In this document: one piece after another, positions 11,401 through 26,400 of the stretch
Numbering within the stretch: position 1 is the stretch's first letter
How the letters are laid out: every line of letters begins with the position of its first letter
Assembly: GCA_018894105.1 (NCBI GenBank)
Contig: CM032123.1
Location: 29,985,744-30,049,743 of the forward strand
DNA from: Jacaranda mimosifolia
Taxonomy: Eukaryota; Streptophyta; Magnoliopsida; Lamiales; Bignoniaceae
Direction of reading: 5' to 3'
Length of the DNA stretch: 64,000 nucleotides
The notes under the pieces: model-generated
Told to the model about the DNA's origin: nothing
Seen by the model: the letters and a program-made list of their open reading frames with translations, nothing else
Databases searched by the model: none
Program-made: the position numbers and the translations under genes

Positions 11401-14400
11401 TAACTCAACTTTAAATTGGTGGAGCCAACTAAGACAAGTGTTAATTTTGCATTATTTATGTTGCTGATTGCTGGATTTTTTTGGATCATAATGGATATGG
11501 AGGTATTTAGTGCAGTTCAAAGTATGTGACAAGTTATATTGCATCTATGACGGTGTTTTAGTTTCTGGTCTGGGATTACCTTTAATTATGCATCACTATA
11601 AAATTTAGAAGGCAGTGTATCTTGTGTCACCACACTTTAAATGGATCAGAAGAAAGAAGTTTCACATAGTAGCTAGTGTCCTAGCGCCTATTGATTCTTG
11701 GATCAATTCTTTCATGATGCATCTCTAACATTTCCTTGTATGGGATTCTGATGCTAAGACCACTTCTCCTCCAGTGTGTGATGTGTAGAAGTTTCTTTTC
11801 TTGCACCAACATAGTGAGATGTAATTTATGTTTCATGGTAACAGTGTTGATGTTACATCTTGAAATTTCGTTTGAGTGACAATTATTTCGAGATTTTTGG
11901 ATCTCTTGAAAAAACATTTTTCTGTAAAGAAAATGAGTTACTTTGTTAATTCTAGGAAGATCATTATGGTCTGTGGGATCTCATTGGTGGATTTATGTGC
12001 ATAATAGATTTATCTGTCAAATACATATGAACTATGGACACTTATTATCAAAGTATGGCCGCTAAATACTTTCATGCTTCATATGTCCTTTTGTTATTGG
12101 GCCAGCTTCCTTAACTCTGCTTATCATGATGACATGACAAGTTTCTATTTTTATTATACGTGGTTCTCGTGATTATTTTTGTGCAACATCTGATCTGCCT
12201 TTCTTTTTCCCCCCTCCCTGTTTACTCACCCAAAATTCTTTTTTAGTTATGAAGGAATTCTTTTTCTGTGCTCTAGGTTGATTGCTGCTTTATCTAGAGA
12301 TCTATTGGAAGATTTCATCCTGTAAGTTCCCCCACCCTGATTCAGGATTTTCTTTTCTTTTATACATTTTTCATTGATCTTTTATTTTTCTTTTGCAACA
12401 TATTTATGAGCTAGTATCAAACTGTGGCACCCTTGCTCTTATAATGCTTTATTGATTAAACATGACTTGGAAAAATGTTCTGAAGGCAAAATGAGACAAT
12501 GATGCATCTTGCTTTAAGCTGGTTTAACACCTGAGGCATTATTAATTTTCTTTTAGTTTATGGATTTATTATATACATGAAAAGAATAATCTGTGTAGAA
12601 TTGAAACTTAAAAGGGATGAGCACGTAAACAAGAATTAAATTTCATAATATTATGGTACTTTTAAATGGAATAGGGTCAATTTCCATTATATTTTTAGTT
12701 TACTTAGCTTTTCGGGACTAACTCATATACAGATTTCTTAGCTAGATCTGTAATATCTAGTTTAAAGTTCTGAGCAGCAAGGACCTCCTGTGGAATCTAT
12801 AAGGATTGCTTCTCCTTCTCTTTGCTGGCATAAATTGCTGTTAAGTGTCTCTTGTGGGCGTCTTAAGTATCTCTATTAGATTTATGTTCTTTGCATAGAA
12901 TGTAGGAAGATTGACAAACTATAGATATAAAAGGGAAAAAAAGAAGAGAAAGAAGATATCATAGTTGCATGACAAAGAAGGAAGAAACCATCCCTTGCCC
13001 TATTTTGGTTATTGATTAGTGAAGGAACAATCGGCATTAGGATGCACAATAATTCAAAATTAAAACACCAAATCCAATGCCAATCGGTCATCCTAGGGTC
13101 ATACCATGCAGTATATTCAGAATTAGAAGAAGATACTTACCTTTAGAAGCAAGATCCAAGGAAGAAAACCAAATCTCCAAGTGTTGGCAGATTCGCGACT
13201 GGATCTGGCGCAGCGGATTCAGATCCGAATTTGACTAACCAAAACTCTCAATCAATTCGAACAAAAAAATCTGGGAGATACCTAATACCTTAGGCTATCT
13301 TCAGTAGAAAATTTGGATCAAAAATCGCATCACAACTTCCAGAAAAAAATTCTCAAAGTCAGACGATTTGCAGGAAATTGTGAAATAGCGATCTCACGCG
13401 ACATCGCCTCCAACGTTGATCCACACACCACAGATGAGATCCTAAATCTCCAGATCCTAAGTTGGATTAGATCTGAAGATGGAGATGGAGTATGATCGGT
13501 TTTTTGAAGAGTTTTGGTAGGGAAGAAAAGGAAGAATTCAACATATGAATATCTTGCCTAGAAAGGTTTTTGGAGGGAAAGCATTTAGAATTTGATTTTC
13601 TAATGCTGAATTTTTTTCTAAAATTCGTCTAGCTCTATATCTATATATAGAGTGTGTGAGGTGTGATGCCAAGGTGGCATCACACCTCCCATGAGGATGT
13701 GGGAACCGAAAATTAGTTGTGTGCAAGTTGGTAATTTGAATTTCAATTGAATTTAAATTTCATCTTGCCAACTTGGAATCTTATTCCAAATTAATTCAAA
13801 TCCAATTTGAAATTTTCCTCTTAAAATCCTTGTTCTTCCATTAATTAAATTAATCTAATTAATTTAATTACTTAACTTTGACTTAACAATTAAGTCAAGT
13901 AAACTTAACTCTTTAAGTTTACTTCTTTAAGTTTACTTTAGTCAACTTAACCCCTTAAGTTAACTTTAATCAATTGATGATCAATGTGGCACCAAATAAT
14001 CAACTCTTTAATTATTTGTCTAATTTAACTCCTTAAATTAATTGATTAATTTAACACTTAAATTAATCAAGCCAAAATTGATCTTCAAAAGTCTCCCAAA
14101 AATCGGCCATGGAAAAAGGGTATCTTTCTAACACTCAGAAAAATTTCTCCATCAATTAAGGTATTTTGGCTTTTGTGTGTGATCCATTGGGTTCTACCAT
14201 TCATTGGACATAGGCTCACAACCCGTTGTGACTTTTGAATATTTAATATTCATTCTAGTTTAAAACTCCTTTTAAACTAGTCGACTCCATTCAATCGATC
14301 TCATCAATTGAAGAGTACCTAATCTCTATGGTCGATGTCCAACCTCAAGCCCATGGAGCCCAATTAATTGGTCGAAATGAATGTCTATATGAGAACCGTT

Positions 14401-17400
14401 TAAAGCTCTATGCGTTCCATGCAAATACGGTCCTTCCATCTCCTATCTCCTGAAGGAGGCCTAGGGCAAGATTTTTGTCGGCTCCCTAATAGCCTCGATT
14501 CTATGCTTCTATTCTAAATGTCCGATTCCTTTGTATGACCTCAACTTTGGAAAACTCCTTTCCAAATTGTCATACCACCTTGCGCAAGGATTTCTTGAAA
14601 TCGATCATTATAGAATGCATATGAGATGTACTCGCCCTTCACAAAAGCGAGGAGTCGGATTCCCTTTTGGATCTCACAAACCTCCATGCCAAGTAGCTCA
14701 TATCCAATCTCACCTCGAACAGCCTGCTAAGTGACTAATGATGAGTCAAAGCATGAGGACCGGACACAAGGTTACCGTGGATCCTCAGGTCAGAGGACTA
14801 ATGATATGCACTAGCGTAAGCAGGAGAACTAACCACTACCAACTTGCCACTACGGCTACCTAGTGGAGTCTCCGGTGGGTCTTCAGTGCCTTGTTCTCTA
14901 ACAAACACCCACTAACACGCACCCGTATCACATACGGTTGCTCATGGAACGGAGCAATATCCAGCCCCTTGGATTTATGCATTGTTAGTGCAAGTCTATC
15001 CGGATCTTAGATGTCCTATCTCTGAAGATCCTATGACTTGGAATGTTTTAAGATCACGACCGTGTAAGACTTATTTCATGATCACCACCTAGTGCGTGAC
15101 CAAGTCCCGTAGTCTTAAGTGATCTAAGGACTTCATCCAAATGCCAGTGAAATAATATGGTGCATGAGATGAATGTGGCCATATACAAGATATCATTCAA
15201 TCAAGATTGTTTTTACAAGAAAATAGCTTTACAAGGCCAAATCTATTGGCTTGCCGGGCACTATTTCCAACAATTAGCTGATGTTGCACCAACTTGCATC
15301 TCATGGAAAACGAGTGAAAATATGCCTCAAAGAAGCAGATAGACTTTAAGCGCAAATGGTTGCTACTTGCTACTCAAAACTTAGGTGAAACTCAAATGGC
15401 AAGCATGGGTAGAGTTGTTTGCATGTCTTTATAATGATGTTGTGCTCAGAAGCACTGCTAATAGGAAAGCAGAATGCCAACCCATCAATTGAATGATATT
15501 GTTCTCTAGATGCAATTATGAATGTTTACTTTACATGCCCTGAAAATATAGTTTTATTTGTAGTTTTGCAACAAGGAATTAAGATTAGACCAAGATCAAA
15601 CAAAATGCACTAGAAGTACATGAAGGCATAATTTTGAAACCCCTCCAGACATGGATATGCAGAGCAGGGCTTGTTGAAACACTAATAAGGTCTAAGTGAT
15701 ATTTTTCTTTCATTAGACAAAATTACCTCATTAGTTTATGAATCTATGATATTATGTTAGGCAATTCACCCATACTTGAACTTTGCTTGATCTATTTATG
15801 ACCTGGGCAGTCTCCCTTAATATAAATCAATATTAGAATGGATGCTTCAACTTATAACTTTATCGGCTCAATTACCATTTTTTCCCCTACTTTATTGTGT
15901 ATGTTCCTGTTTAGTTCAGTTTTCGTAATTGTAATGCTGGATCGTTGAGTGAACATTATCTGAGTAGAAGAACTCTGGGTTCAAGTAGTAGCCAGCTGCA
16001 TGCAAAGGTTGATGAAGCTGATCTTCCCACCTCTTATCAGTGATATCAAAATACTGGCTATATTTCTCCTCATTATCACCAAAACTCTTTTCAATAGTCT
16101 CTTTTGCTTTGTCTATAGCCTCGTAGATGTATCCCATTGGAGGCTTCTTTTTCCTTCAACTAGCCGAAGAACCTTTCCTAAAGGACTAGCAATCTTAAGG
16201 GCTTTGGTGGTTCCTCGTCAAATGCAGTAGATAAAATAATTTTGGTTGCTTGTATACCTCTTTGCTCTTTTGTTCATTTGCTAGTTCTCCATGTATCTGA
16301 AACAAACATAGCTCTCAATTCTTTCTTCACCAAATTAAACCTTGAGAGCGTTAGGAATGCTGTGGCAAAACGACTCACCGCAGGCCTAACCAACTCTAAA
16401 TTAGTAAACTTTCTCATCAAGTTTACTGCACCAGGGCAGCTATATATGTAGCTATTCAATTTGATGGCCTTCGCAAAAATTGGACGAATGTCTCTTTCTT
16501 TAGATATATCCTCCAACATTAAGTCCAAACAATGTGCTGCACACGGCGTCCAATATAAAGTTAGATATTTTGCCATCAATAATTGTCCTACGAAGATAAG
16601 AAAATGTAGAAAAATAATTAGAATAAAATATAAAAGGAGAAAAGAAAAGAATACAAACATATATATAATAGATTATTCAATAAATCTTATCCGCTAGCTT
16701 CATATTAGAAGCATTATCAGTAACTACTTGAACAACATTCTCCGGTCCAATTTCCTCTACAAAATCACTTAACAGCTCAAGCATTTTCTCCCCAGTCTTA
16801 CTATCATCAGAAGCATCAATTGACTTCACAAACATGCTTCCCTTAGGACAATTAACAAGAAAATTAATCAAAGTCCATTCTCTTTTGTCCTTCAACTCAT
16901 CTGACATAATAGAGCAACCGTGTTTTTTCCATTCTTCTTTGTGATCTTCCATTACTTTTTTCACTTGTTCAACCTCCTTTTTTAGCAAATGAACTCTCAC
17001 CTTATGAAAACTGGGTGCTTTCAACCCAGGGCCATGCTTCCCAATCTCGTTAATCATCTCCTGAAAGCTATCATATTTCACCCCATTGAAAGCAATTCCA
17101 ACATCATACATTCATCTTGCTATAGCCGAATGTGCTCGATCTTTCAATATCTTCAATGCCTCTTCATTCACATCCTTTTGTTTCTTCATGTCTTTCGAAG
17201 TCGGTGTACCATGACTTACAAAAAGGTCCGTTGGCCCTTTCATGTTTGCTTTTGCTTTTTTTCTTCAATTGATGAACTTCCCGACTCTCTACTTTAACAT
17301 CATCTTCATCACCAATGCTTCTCAAATATTCTTCTTGAGTTCTTGATGGTGAATCTGTTTTTCTAAAATAATTTGTTCTTTAGCTCTTTTCTTTGTGCCC

Positions 17401-20400
17401 ATGTAATTTTGAATTTCTTCCTTTACATCATTAGGAATTTTCTCGCATGGCCTTGCATTAGCAATACCTACAACTATGTGTTGTTTGGCGCTTCATATTC
17501 CCCTGGAATATTTTTGATCACAAAAAATACATATAGTGTTATTTATATTTTTTGGATTCTCCAATCTCACATATTTCCAACATGGGTCTTTTTTAGACAA
17601 TGTCTGGAACCAGAAGTCGAAATATTCTCAAGACTCAAGCTACAAATGAAAAATAATATATTTTAGATTTTAGAATAAAGTAAAACCAATATGAAAATGA
17701 AATTATAAATAAAACACAAAAAAAATTGAAAAGAAATAGTGAAACATGAAATAAAAACAGCAAAAAGAAAAAAGAAAAGCAAAAAAAAGTTAAAAAAAGA
17801 AAAATAAATAAAAGTAACTATAGAAATTAGAATATAGAAAAAAACTAGTTTATTAAAATAAGTAAAATAAAAACAGAAAAATTTAAAATTTAATTTTAAA
17901 AACTTAACTTAAAAAGATTAAACAGAAAATAGGAAGAAGGAAAAAAAAAAAAAGGAAAAAAAATGCAAAAACAGTACCTACTGGCGGTGGGCCATGGCGG
18001 CGTGGCAGGGGTGGGGTCTGGGCAGCTTTGGGAATTGTGTGTGGAGTGGGCCAGTGAATATTTTATGTTTTAACCTAGGGTTTCTTTTCATTATAATTAT
18101 TTTTGGTAATATTTTAATTAAAATTAGGGTTTTAAGTGAGGCGGGCCTCACATGCTGGGTGAGGCACAGCAAGGCGCCTTCCCGCTGGCACCTCGCCCAG
18201 CACATAACAGGCGACAAAGGGTCGCCTGAGGCGAGCGCCTTTAACAACAGTGGGTGATATATAAAGGGCACGGGGATTCTTAACCTTGAGTTGGCTTGAT
18301 TCTGTAGTTGAGCTTGCTTTGATACTAGGTCAAGTAGCTGGCAGGATGGTTTGGCTTGTGCATCAACTCATTCCAGATTCTGCACTAAGAACATCTTATG
18401 TTGCCTGGGTAAGGATGTGATGCTCTGAGTAAAAATCAATGCAATAAAATAATTGGAGAACAGTGGCATTTGAGACTTTGAGATGATACGAACTTACAAA
18501 GTGGGTGATTAAATTGAGGGACAGTGGATAGTGTATGTGAAGAGATTTATATTTATATTGGCCTTTTCTACCAAGGATGGGGCAGACTGTTATAATTGAT
18601 TATGGAATAATTGGTTGGGTTTTAGATTTTCATAAGGTCATATAAATGTCTCTGCTTTTAGACATAACTCATGTCTATGTAGAGTTTGATCCATTATATT
18701 CATTTAGTTATCAATTGCTTGGCTCTTTTTGCAGCTTTCTCCAAAGAATTGCTGGTTCTTTGGAATGTCTTCTAGAAAGTGGTGCTGATGGGGATCCAGA
18801 GATAATTGAGCAGGTCCTGGTGTCTTTCCATATTATTATTGATGTTATGAATTTTGGAAGTGTGTGGGTTCTAATACTGCGATCACTCTTTGCAGATTTT
18901 CACAGCATGGTCGTATATAATGATGTACCTGCAGAAGTATCTTACAAAAGATGTTAGTCATGTTCTAAGGTAGTTTATTTCTATAAGGTGTTAGACGAAT
19001 TGTTATTTGTTTGTATCTGTAACTTTTTGCAATGATTCTTCACGCTTTATTCGTGGTACTTCCATTTAAAAGTGAAACATTCTCATTAAAATGAGATAAG
19101 CTAATAAAACTCCATTATGCCGATGTCAATGTTTATGGAGCACCTAGCTGAAGGAGAGAGTTATGAATTGCATGATCATCTAAATGAGTTTGGACTGCTT
19201 CCATCAGATCTCAAGCAAGCATTCTCTAATTAATAGAACACCATATATGCAATATACACGTTATTATGTTTATGCTGCCAAATGTTTAACATAATAGTTG
19301 GATCTGTCTTCCTCATACAGAATCACTGCAAATCTAAGATACTACCCGAAAGATTATGTTCGAGAGTTTATGGCTGAGTCAGTGTCATTTTTGTTGAGGA
19401 AAGCACCAGTTCAGCAGCTAAAGAAAGGTATTGCTTCAGTTATGGTTAACATGCCTACCTTCTTTTCAGATCCTCCAGAAGTTGGTTCTGATTCTTAATT
19501 TCTTATCTAGTTGTGAGATACACTTATTAAGACTGGAAATATCTAAACCAACTTTACATGGATGATGGATTTGAAGAACGGGTCTATAAGTGTAAAACTG
19601 CTTTGTGTCCTACTTTGTTATTTGTACATGAAGTCGGCGTTATGGATAAAACATTCTTCAGTTTGTTTCCAGGTAAAGAAGTCATCATTATGAACGGAAA
19701 AAATATAGTAATACTGGAAGAGATATTATCCTCACTGAAGGGAAGTAGGAAAGTGGAAAACCAATGTGTTCTGATACTTGTGTATGTTGTTCATCTTATA
19801 CATAGACAGTACGCTTCCTCAGATTCATATGTTATGAATTGACCATATTGTTTTGTTTCCAGATATTACGCCCTGAATAAGCATAAAGATCCAACTTAGG
19901 AATATAGTTCCTTGCTATATGTCTGTAATAGTCCCCAATGCACATGCCATATGTAAAAGGAGCTATCTGTATATTGCCTTATTAATTAAAGTAATTTTCC
20001 TGAGGCAAGGTACCTTTTTCATTTTGGCTCGCATATTGTAATGGAAATGTATATCAATTTTTACAAGTTTCAGTTCCAGCAACAACCTCTCCAGCTGAGT
20101 GACTTAGCATTTTTTTGTTAGCGTGGTTTGTTTTATGTTCATTGTGTGTTGGATTGGAAGGGTGAAGAAATGCTCGTTAGTCATTTTTGTATGTAGGTCA
20201 GGTTCAAACTCTGGCACAAGAGAGCAACTTTTGACTTAAAGAATTTGGCAGGTATTACGAAACTTATGACTGAAGTTGTAGAGGAACCATCTGAAATCAG
20301 AAAATCTGGTGTTGGTGCACTACTATCTCATGTTATGAGAATTACCTCATCAAAATTGCACTCGAAGACTGGAACATTGATGCCACTACTGGTGGATGAG

Positions 20401-23400
20401 TCTTCCTTCCAAATTGGTGATCAAAATGCTGAAGGTTTGTACATAAATTGCACGCTTGAACTTATATTACGTTACTACACTTCTTTACTGCTCCTTGTTT
20501 TGGCTATACCTGCTTGAGAAATTTATTTGGCAGTGTATGTCAGCCCTTTTTTTAGTGGTGACTCACTGCCAATTTTAATCATAGTTCCCTGAAAATTCAG
20601 TGTCTTTATTTATGGAATATCAGTATCAGTGCTGATTAGAGAAGTGAATTGGCTGTTTTACTATCAATATTTTTATTTACTGCATTCTGAGAACAAATAA
20701 ATCTCAATTAATCAGTAAAACTCCTGCATCTGTTATTGTACAATTGGTTACTCGTTAAAGATATATATCTTGTGGTTTGGAGACTGAAGAGAAACATTTT
20801 GTTTTCACTCTGTATGATATTGCTCCTAGTATTTTGCATTTTAGGCATTTGTTGAAGATCTATGTATCTTGTGATTTGAAGACTTCTAGATATATCATAT
20901 TTGAATAAGCGGAATATGTTGATAGAGAATCCAAAACTTTCAAGTGAGCTGAACACTGTAATAAACTGGTAAAGATTTTGTGGTTGAGAGATGGATAACA
21001 TTTTTTCTTACAGTAATGGTTGCTAGGTTCTTTGGAAAAAAATGTTGTTATTGTTAGTGACTTGTTGACTTTACGAGGAAAGAAACAAGAGGTTTTTGTA
21101 GCTGATAAACTCTGAAAATATGTAGATGCACAACATAATCTTAAACTCATGGTAGCCCCTGATATTGGTTTAGATTCTTTATCTGATCCTACTTGGCCAT
21201 TTTTATCTCCGTTGCCTGCGTTTCTCATTCTCTTATTCCATCTTTGTTCCTTAATGCATGTCCAGGCTCAAGAGCTGTTCTTGAAGTTCTTATTCTGGCC
21301 TTCCAGAGACTGTATGCAGAGCTAGATCCAAAGGAACTGACTTTCATATGGAAATACTTGTGCGAAAAGATAACAGATTGTGTGACAAATGGAAACTCGT
21401 GTCACCTGAGTCGCCTTTTGGTCCTGCTAATTTCTGTGGTTCAAAGTGATAATCTAGGAAAAATTTCTGGTGGGCTTCATGCGAATTTTCTCTGATTAGT
21501 TCCTCGTTTGCATTTCCTTAATCTGAGCTTTGAAGATGTTTTATGCTGTACAGATTATGATACCATGATCGAACTAGTTGGTCTGCTTGTGCAGACTTTT
21601 GTTATTCCTCATCTTACCATGAAGATTGCGGACCCTCAGTCTGAAGCCATTTATCAAGTCCTGCAACTTATGCTATGCATTGTTGATGGTCTCTCCAATT
21701 CTAAGAACATGTCCGCTTTGCTGCGGGTTTCTTCGCAATGGCGGCCGGTATTTGATTTAAGGAGTCGAAGGTATTGCATTCATTATAACCTTTCAATACA
21801 AATATGCCAAAATACTTACTGTTAGGTTTGCTCTATTTTCTTTGGGTGCCTCACACATGTTCTGGCTACAGTTTACTGACTTTCATTGAAGATCTACTAA
21901 TGAAGGACCCCAGTATTTTCCCTATCTTTGGAACACATATGATACGGTAATTCCGACAAGCGCCTATAATTGTTATTTCCTTCAACATCTCAGATGTCTT
22001 GAAATATGCTTGCTATCTTTCTCTCTCTTCTTCCTTTTTTTTTTCTTTTCCAAGTCTAAATTTTCTTATTTGATTGCAGTACATTCAATAATTTGATAGA
22101 AATATATGACGAAGAAGTTGTACATTTAATGATAAATTTCTGTGAGAAATTGAACGGGAAAAGCTCTACCTTCTTGGAGGGGAAATCCAAGGAAACACTC
22201 TCAAGAATTCACGTTTTCTTTGAAGAGATTCTACACTATTGGATTAGGAAGATCAGTGAAGCTGTAAAAGGGAATTCATTTCCCATTCCATTTCAGCGAA
22301 ATAAGTTGGCAGTTCTTTGGGGAGTTATTGGGTGCTATTCTCATTTTGCGGATGCTCAAGCAAATCCATCCTTACTGATGAACCTCATAAATGCGATTGA
22401 CGAGCTTCTGATGGTGGAATCCAGTAAGAAATATTATCTGATACAATCTGGATGTCCTGTGTGCTTGACTTTATAATTACTTAAGATTCTAAAATGCAAT
22501 CCATTTTGCTTGTCTGCGGGAAAGAATTATTTGGTACAGTTCTTGGGGAACTTAACATATCTAATTAGCCACATCGAGGATAACTTCTCATTATACTGCT
22601 CAATGTTTTCTGTCCTTAATCAGGTTGTATCTTCTTTTCTACACTCTTTATATATGATACATATTCATGTAATATTTTTCAAGAGTTCGCAGAATTGCCA
22701 CAGAACACTTGGCTGAGCTTGATGGGTGCTGCTTTGCGTTCTTATCACAAGTTAGTTCTTAGCAAGAATATTGCTCATGAAGAGTCTGCAATGACCAAAT
22801 TCTTTGATCTTGCAAAAAGCTATAAGTTGTCACCTCAAGTATTATCTGCAGTAGCCGATATATTGGATTCAATTTCTGTGTAAGATGATTATTGTTTTAG
22901 TTTTAGTTTTTCGTTTTCTTTTTTGGTGGGCTGAAACCTCGGTTGCTCTATGCTTTCTTATAAGTGCATAACACTTTAATTAAGCTTCACATACCATGCA
23001 GGTCTGTCATTCATCCAGATACAAAACACCAATTTTATCATCCAGAATATATAGCTGGAAATGTGTTGGATGCTTTGGACATATTTGCTGAAAATCTATG
23101 CCATGTCAACAAAGAGATCCGCCTTTGTACCCTGCGCATATTGTGCCATTATGAACCTATATATCATGAACATTCAAAGAAAGAATGTCCTGCTGAAAAT
23201 AATACAACAGATTCTTCTGAGATTAGTCATGTAGATGATCCTCATAATAATGTAAGTCCAGTATAGTTTGTGCCTTTTATGCAATTTCATATGTTGATTC
23301 ATTATAACTTATCTTGTTCTTTATGAATCCTAGGTTCTCAACCTTCTCAGATCAATTGAAGAGACTGCACTTTCAATTGCGACAAGCCGTAAAGTCATTC

Positions 23401-26400
23401 TTCTAATATCTAAAATACAGATGAATCTAAGTGCTCATAGAGTTGCTGACCAGTATATGCCTGTTGTTCTAAGTGGAATTATTGGCATATTTCATAACCG
23501 ATTTAGCTATTTGTGGAATCCAGCCTTGGAGTGCCTGGGTACCCTCATTAGCCAGTATTTCAGAATGGTGTGGGACAGATATGTAAAGTATCTTGAACAT
23601 TTTCAATCTGTTTTTCTAGCATCTCGTGATCAACATGGTGGGGGTGATAATGATTCCAATGAGGACACTGGTATGGCTTGATGAATAATTTCGTTTTTTG
23701 ATGGTTCTTCTTCTCCTGTTCTCTTATGCAACAGAGTTTTGTGCCACCTTTTTCCTTTAAATTTTCCTGTTTCTCCTGGCTTTTTGTGCAAATAGAAAAA
23801 TAATGATCAGATCATGCACATTTGTCTTCTATGCAACATAACGTCTAGTGTTTATGTGATTACACACCAGAATCTATTCACAGCCCTGTGTTAATTTTGT
23901 AGGTTTGGTTGGGCGCTTCAATTCTGATATTTTCCCTCTATTTGATAGTACTCCAAGTGCAACAGTTTTGTCCCTCTTGATTCAATCTTTACAGAAAGTT
24001 CCATCTGTAGCAGAATCTAACTCCAAGCAAATAATACCTTTGTTTCTGAAATTTTTGGGCTACAATGTTGATGATATCACAAGGTGGTTATATACCTAGA
24101 ATTATCTTTATTAACTTCGAGTTTCTTGCTTTGTGAAGTTATCAATTTATATTATTATCTTGTTTAGTTTGACCCATACATCTCTTTGTCTCAACTTAGC
24201 AATGTTGCATCATATTCTCTGGATCATAAAGGGAAAGAATGGAAGGGGTTTCTTAAAGAGTGGTTAAGCTTGTTCAAATTGTTGCGGAATCCTAAGGCTT
24301 TTTATCGAGGTCAATTTTTCAGGGACGTTCTTCAGGATAGGTTGGTTCCACCAGTGCTTGCTATTGTCAAATCCATCAGTATCATTTATTTTTTTCTCCA
24401 GACATTTTGACCAAGGATGTGAAACAAACTGTGGAGTTTGTTCATTGCTTGTTATTTTCCCTTTTTCCCTCTCCATTCCCCCCCTAATTTATCTTATCTT
24501 TTGGGTTGGGTTGGGTTGGGGGTGTTTGTCTTCCAGGCTTCTTGAAGAGAATGATGCTGATCTACAGATGAAAGTTCTTGATTGCCTGTTGAACTGGAGA
24601 GATGACTTCTTACTTCCATATAGTGAGAATCTGAAGAATTTGATCAATGCAAAATCTCTAAGGGAGGAGCTTACAAAGTGGAGCTTATCCAAAACTTCGA
24701 TTGATTCCATCGATGTGCGGCATAGAGTTTACATCGTACCTATTGTCATACGGATACTAATACCAAAAGTTAGAAATTTGAAAATGCTTGCTTGCCAGAA
24801 GGTGCCATATGTTTGATACTTTGGATTTTTTAAATTGATGCTCTTGAACTGCAGTTTTTCTTTTGTTTCTATCATCTGCTCCAAAATTAGTAAGGTGCAT
24901 TTACCTTTCCAGAATGCAAGTGTACATCATCGAAGGGCAGTTCTTGGATTCTTAGCTCAGCTGGATGTTGATGAGCTTCCTCTATTCTTCTGGCTGTTAA
25001 TTAGGCCGCTGCTTTCTATTTCTCAAAGGGATGAAGAATTCAGCAAAAATTTGTTGTGCTTATCTCAATGTCCCAAGGATGAAGTTGATACATCGGATAT
25101 CTTGAAGCATTTTACTACAGATTCCATAAAGGCCCTATCTTGGAAGAAAAGATATGGTTTTCTGCATGTTGTTGGAGATATTTTAGCAGTTTTTGATGAA
25201 TCTCACCTTAATCCTTTTCTTGATCTACTGATGAACTGTGTTGTCCGGATCTTAGCAAGCTGCACATCATCTCTTGGCAGTACAAAAAGTAGTGGATTGT
25301 CTTCCGTACAGAACTGTTCTAGCTTTGACTTGGATGCAACTGATCATGATGAAGTGGAGGATCATATCACGGTAACATTGAGATTATGATGGAACCTTTT
25401 TTTGCTGGTTTATGAATGAAAAATTATTTGTTACAAGTTTTGGATTTCAAGGATAGACGAGATGAGTGCAAATTTTGTATAATCTCTGGCCCTAAAGTTT
25501 TCTTGTCCCTTTAAATTACCAAGCCAACTTTTTATTGTATGGGGAAATTTTTGGCTATTATGATTTTGTAGTTAGAAAGATGGAAGCGGTAGAACTATTG
25601 ACAAAGTATTATACATGCCTGCCGACTACACAATCTGTTGACAATATATTTTACAGGCCCACACTGTCTCATATATCTGCATATCCCTTTTCAAAAAGAA
25701 ATAATCCAGACTACATGGTAAAGATGTGCCAAAGCTAGGCCTCTCAAGTCATTTAGAATAGCCAGATCCAAACAGTATTTTCTCCAGGACTGTGGATAAT
25801 GACGCCTGGCTGTTGCATATGTAACTCTCTGGTCTTTTTCAAATGCAACAGGCAGCGGTGCATACTTTCCCTGCATCATATACAGGAATCAAGCAGATAT
25901 GCACCTTTTTTTTTTTTTTACTTTCTTAGACTATCTCAACTATACTTTTCCACCTGGCAGTTCACACAAAGAGTTTAACACTGTAAATAGTGATGGTGAA
26001 TTGATTTCCTGAATGAGCAGTGTATGGAGCAATTATCAAATATCAAGTTATGGTGTTGTAGTTTCATGAGAGGTTTAAGGGATCTAGATTACAAGTCAAT
26101 TAAGTGGCCTGAGAAATAGTGAGTTTCTGTTGGACTTTATGTTTTAGGTGCAGTAGAAACTAGACTCATAGCCATTAGGTGCTTGAATTCCTTATTAGCG
26201 GTCTGTTTCTTCACAGGTTTTATGTATTCTTTTCTGGATAACCTAAATATGAGTTGAAGTTCCTGAATGTAGACTGTCAGTGTGAATAAGGACAAGGCAT
26301 CATCTCTAGCTTTATGACACGAATTCCAAATAAGCCTATATGGCAAGTATATCGGCCTAGTTAACCTTGTGACAAGTTTGTATTAGAATCTGGCGCAGGG

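Larger units (their letters stand above)
12322..18734 (+). other. UTP20 intron 4 (6.4 kb, transposon-expanded)
   Basis: The donor gtaagttcc is at 12322 and the acceptor tttttgcag ends at 18734. The intron is enlarged by a 2253-bp solo LTR (13020-15272) and about 2.3 kb of a hAT element (about 15945-18246), both antisense to the gene. The remaining sequence (12322-13014, 15278-15944, 18247-18734) is ordinary AT-rich intron with no recognised feature. The flanking exons join in phase (ILFLQRIAGSLE). Confidence 0.85.

Noticed and set aside
13200..13500. Open frame at 13313-13495 as a UTP20 exon
   Set aside because: It lies inside the solo LTR bounded by target duplications, and the flanking exons join in phase without it.
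16000..16697. + strand frames in UTP20 intron 4
   Set aside because: They are antisense readings of the hAT transposase on the - strand.
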